Shown in pieces: positions 63,843 to 64,000 of a stretch of DNA of 64,000 nucleotides. The position numbers were made by a program, and so were the translations under genes. Where the stretch lies: positions 8,565 through 72,564 of the forward strand of contig JAEEMF010000026.1 of the NCBI GenBank assembly GCA_016283075.1, given 5' to 3'. Below the pieces are notes generated by a model, which had not been told where the DNA came from, searched no databases, and worked only from the letters and a program-made list of their open reading frames with translations. This DNA is from Bacilli bacterium (lineage in GTDB: Bacteria > Bacillota_I > Bacilli_A > RF39 > UBA660). Within the stretch, counting starts at the first letter, position 1. Each line of letters begins with the position of its first letter.

Positions 63843-63923
63843 AAAAAAGATTCGCTTATTGAACTGCACCCTTTATAGTAGACATTATAAAAAAAGACAG
63901 TTCATATAAAAAATGATAGAATA

Positions 63924-63941
63924 CACTTCCGAAAGGAGGTG
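63924..63941 (+). promoter_or_regulatory. Hairpin sequestering the transposase ribosome site
   Basis: CACTTCC-GAAA-GGAGGTG: 7-base stem (one G-U) with a GAAA tetraloop; the 3' arm is the ribosome binding site of the transposase gene, a plausible brake on its translation. Confidence 0.6.
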
Positions 63942-63948
63942 TTTTTCT

Positions 63949-64000
63949 ATGGCTACAAAAGGGCAAAGATTTGTGAAATATACTGATGATATTAAGGAAA
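63949..64000 (+). CDS. IS3-family transposase orfA, N-terminal fragment
   Basis: ATG 63949 opens MATKGQRFVKYTDDIKE, the start of the helix-turn-helix orfA protein of IS3-family elements (usual form K-G-x-K/R-F-x-K-Y-S/T-x-E/D). Runs off the window end. Confidence 0.7.
   Translation, partial: MATKGQRFVKYTDDIKE

Larger units (their letters stand above)
63860..64000 (+). mobile_element. Left end of an IS3-family insertion sequence (cut by window edge)
   Basis: TGAACTGCACCCTTTATAGTAG (63860 on) followed by ACA matches the terminal inverted repeat style of IS3-family elements of the IS150 kind (TG start, ACTGCACCC, then TAGACA). An orfA-like start follows at 63949. The right end is outside the window. 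Confidence 0.75.

Noticed and set aside
1..64000. CRISPR array, tRNA or rRNA genes
   Set aside because: No regularly spaced repeats and no cloverleaf or rRNA-like conserved stretch was recognised on reading; the T-box is the only clear structured RNA.

Overview
The window is AT-rich DNA from a Gram-positive-type bacterium. Evidence for this: a T-box leader ahead of threonyl-tRNA synthetase, a class B sortase with a cell-wall sorting signal, a lipobox on a solute-binding protein, a YtrA-type GntR/ABC module, and strong AGGAGG ribosome binding sites followed by hairpin/T-run terminators. TGA is a normal stop (for example at the end of arcB and of the 804-residue surface protein), so this is not a code-4 mollicute. 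The best guess is an uncultured gut Bacillota (RF39, Erysipelotrichia or related); the species cannot be resolved from the sequence. No rRNA, tRNA or CRISPR array was seen, and no gene-free stretch exceeds 300 bases.

Layout. 0-5.7 kb: end of an unknown gene, a divergent RNB-domain protein, a T-box leader, an unknown gene plus a TGS-less threonyl-tRNA synthetase, and a DUF362 protein. 5.8-26.6 kb: a large locus for exported proteins of the TasA/camelysin (SipW-cognate) type. It has eight candidate exported subunits (three are tandem paralogues, one has 1175 residues), two apparently active SipW-type signal peptidases (one fused to a roughly 580-residue cytosolic region), one peptidase paralogue lacking its catalytic residues, a membrane-tethered McrB-like AAA+ ATPase, a DUF2357/McrC-like partner without a visible nuclease, and cytosolic proteins of unknown function. 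A CYTH-domain gene sits between its operons. This locus is my best candidate for an undescribed system: a surface-fibre export and assembly apparatus that uses an AAA+/DUF2357 pair instead of the usual tapA-sipW-tasA set.

26.8-34.6 kb: unknown gene, FtsX-type ABC exporter, an ORF6N-domain gene flanked upstream by two near-perfect palindromes, then an OmpR-type response regulator and histidine kinase. 34.6-39.9 kb: membrane protein, a tandem pair of unknown paralogues, HelD-type helicase, nitroreductase, GNAT acetyltransferase. 39.9-43.7 kb: accessory genes: a HEPN-like protein, a secreted repeat protein and a HigB/HigA-ImmA type toxin-antitoxin pair with an operator-promoter. 43.8-48.4 kb: arginine deiminase operon arcA-arcB-arcC in which carbamate kinase is fused to a YfcC/ArcD-like antiporter. 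48.4-55.1 kb: amino-acid ABC transporter with fused binding protein and permease, Nudix and GNAT enzymes, PlsC acyltransferase, a degenerate hybrid histidine kinase and rubrerythrin. 55.2-58.5 kb: unknown gene, YtrA-like regulator with ABC transporter, DUF1648 protein. 58.5-63.8 kb: sortase B and its apparent substrate, a discoidin-domain surface protein, two unknown genes. 63.86 kb to the end: left end of an IS3-family element.

Together the genes suggest a host-associated organism that gains ATP from arginine (uptake and ornithine exchange, deimination, carbamoyl phosphate to ATP), devotes much coding capacity to surface proteins, and regulates exporters with local sensors.
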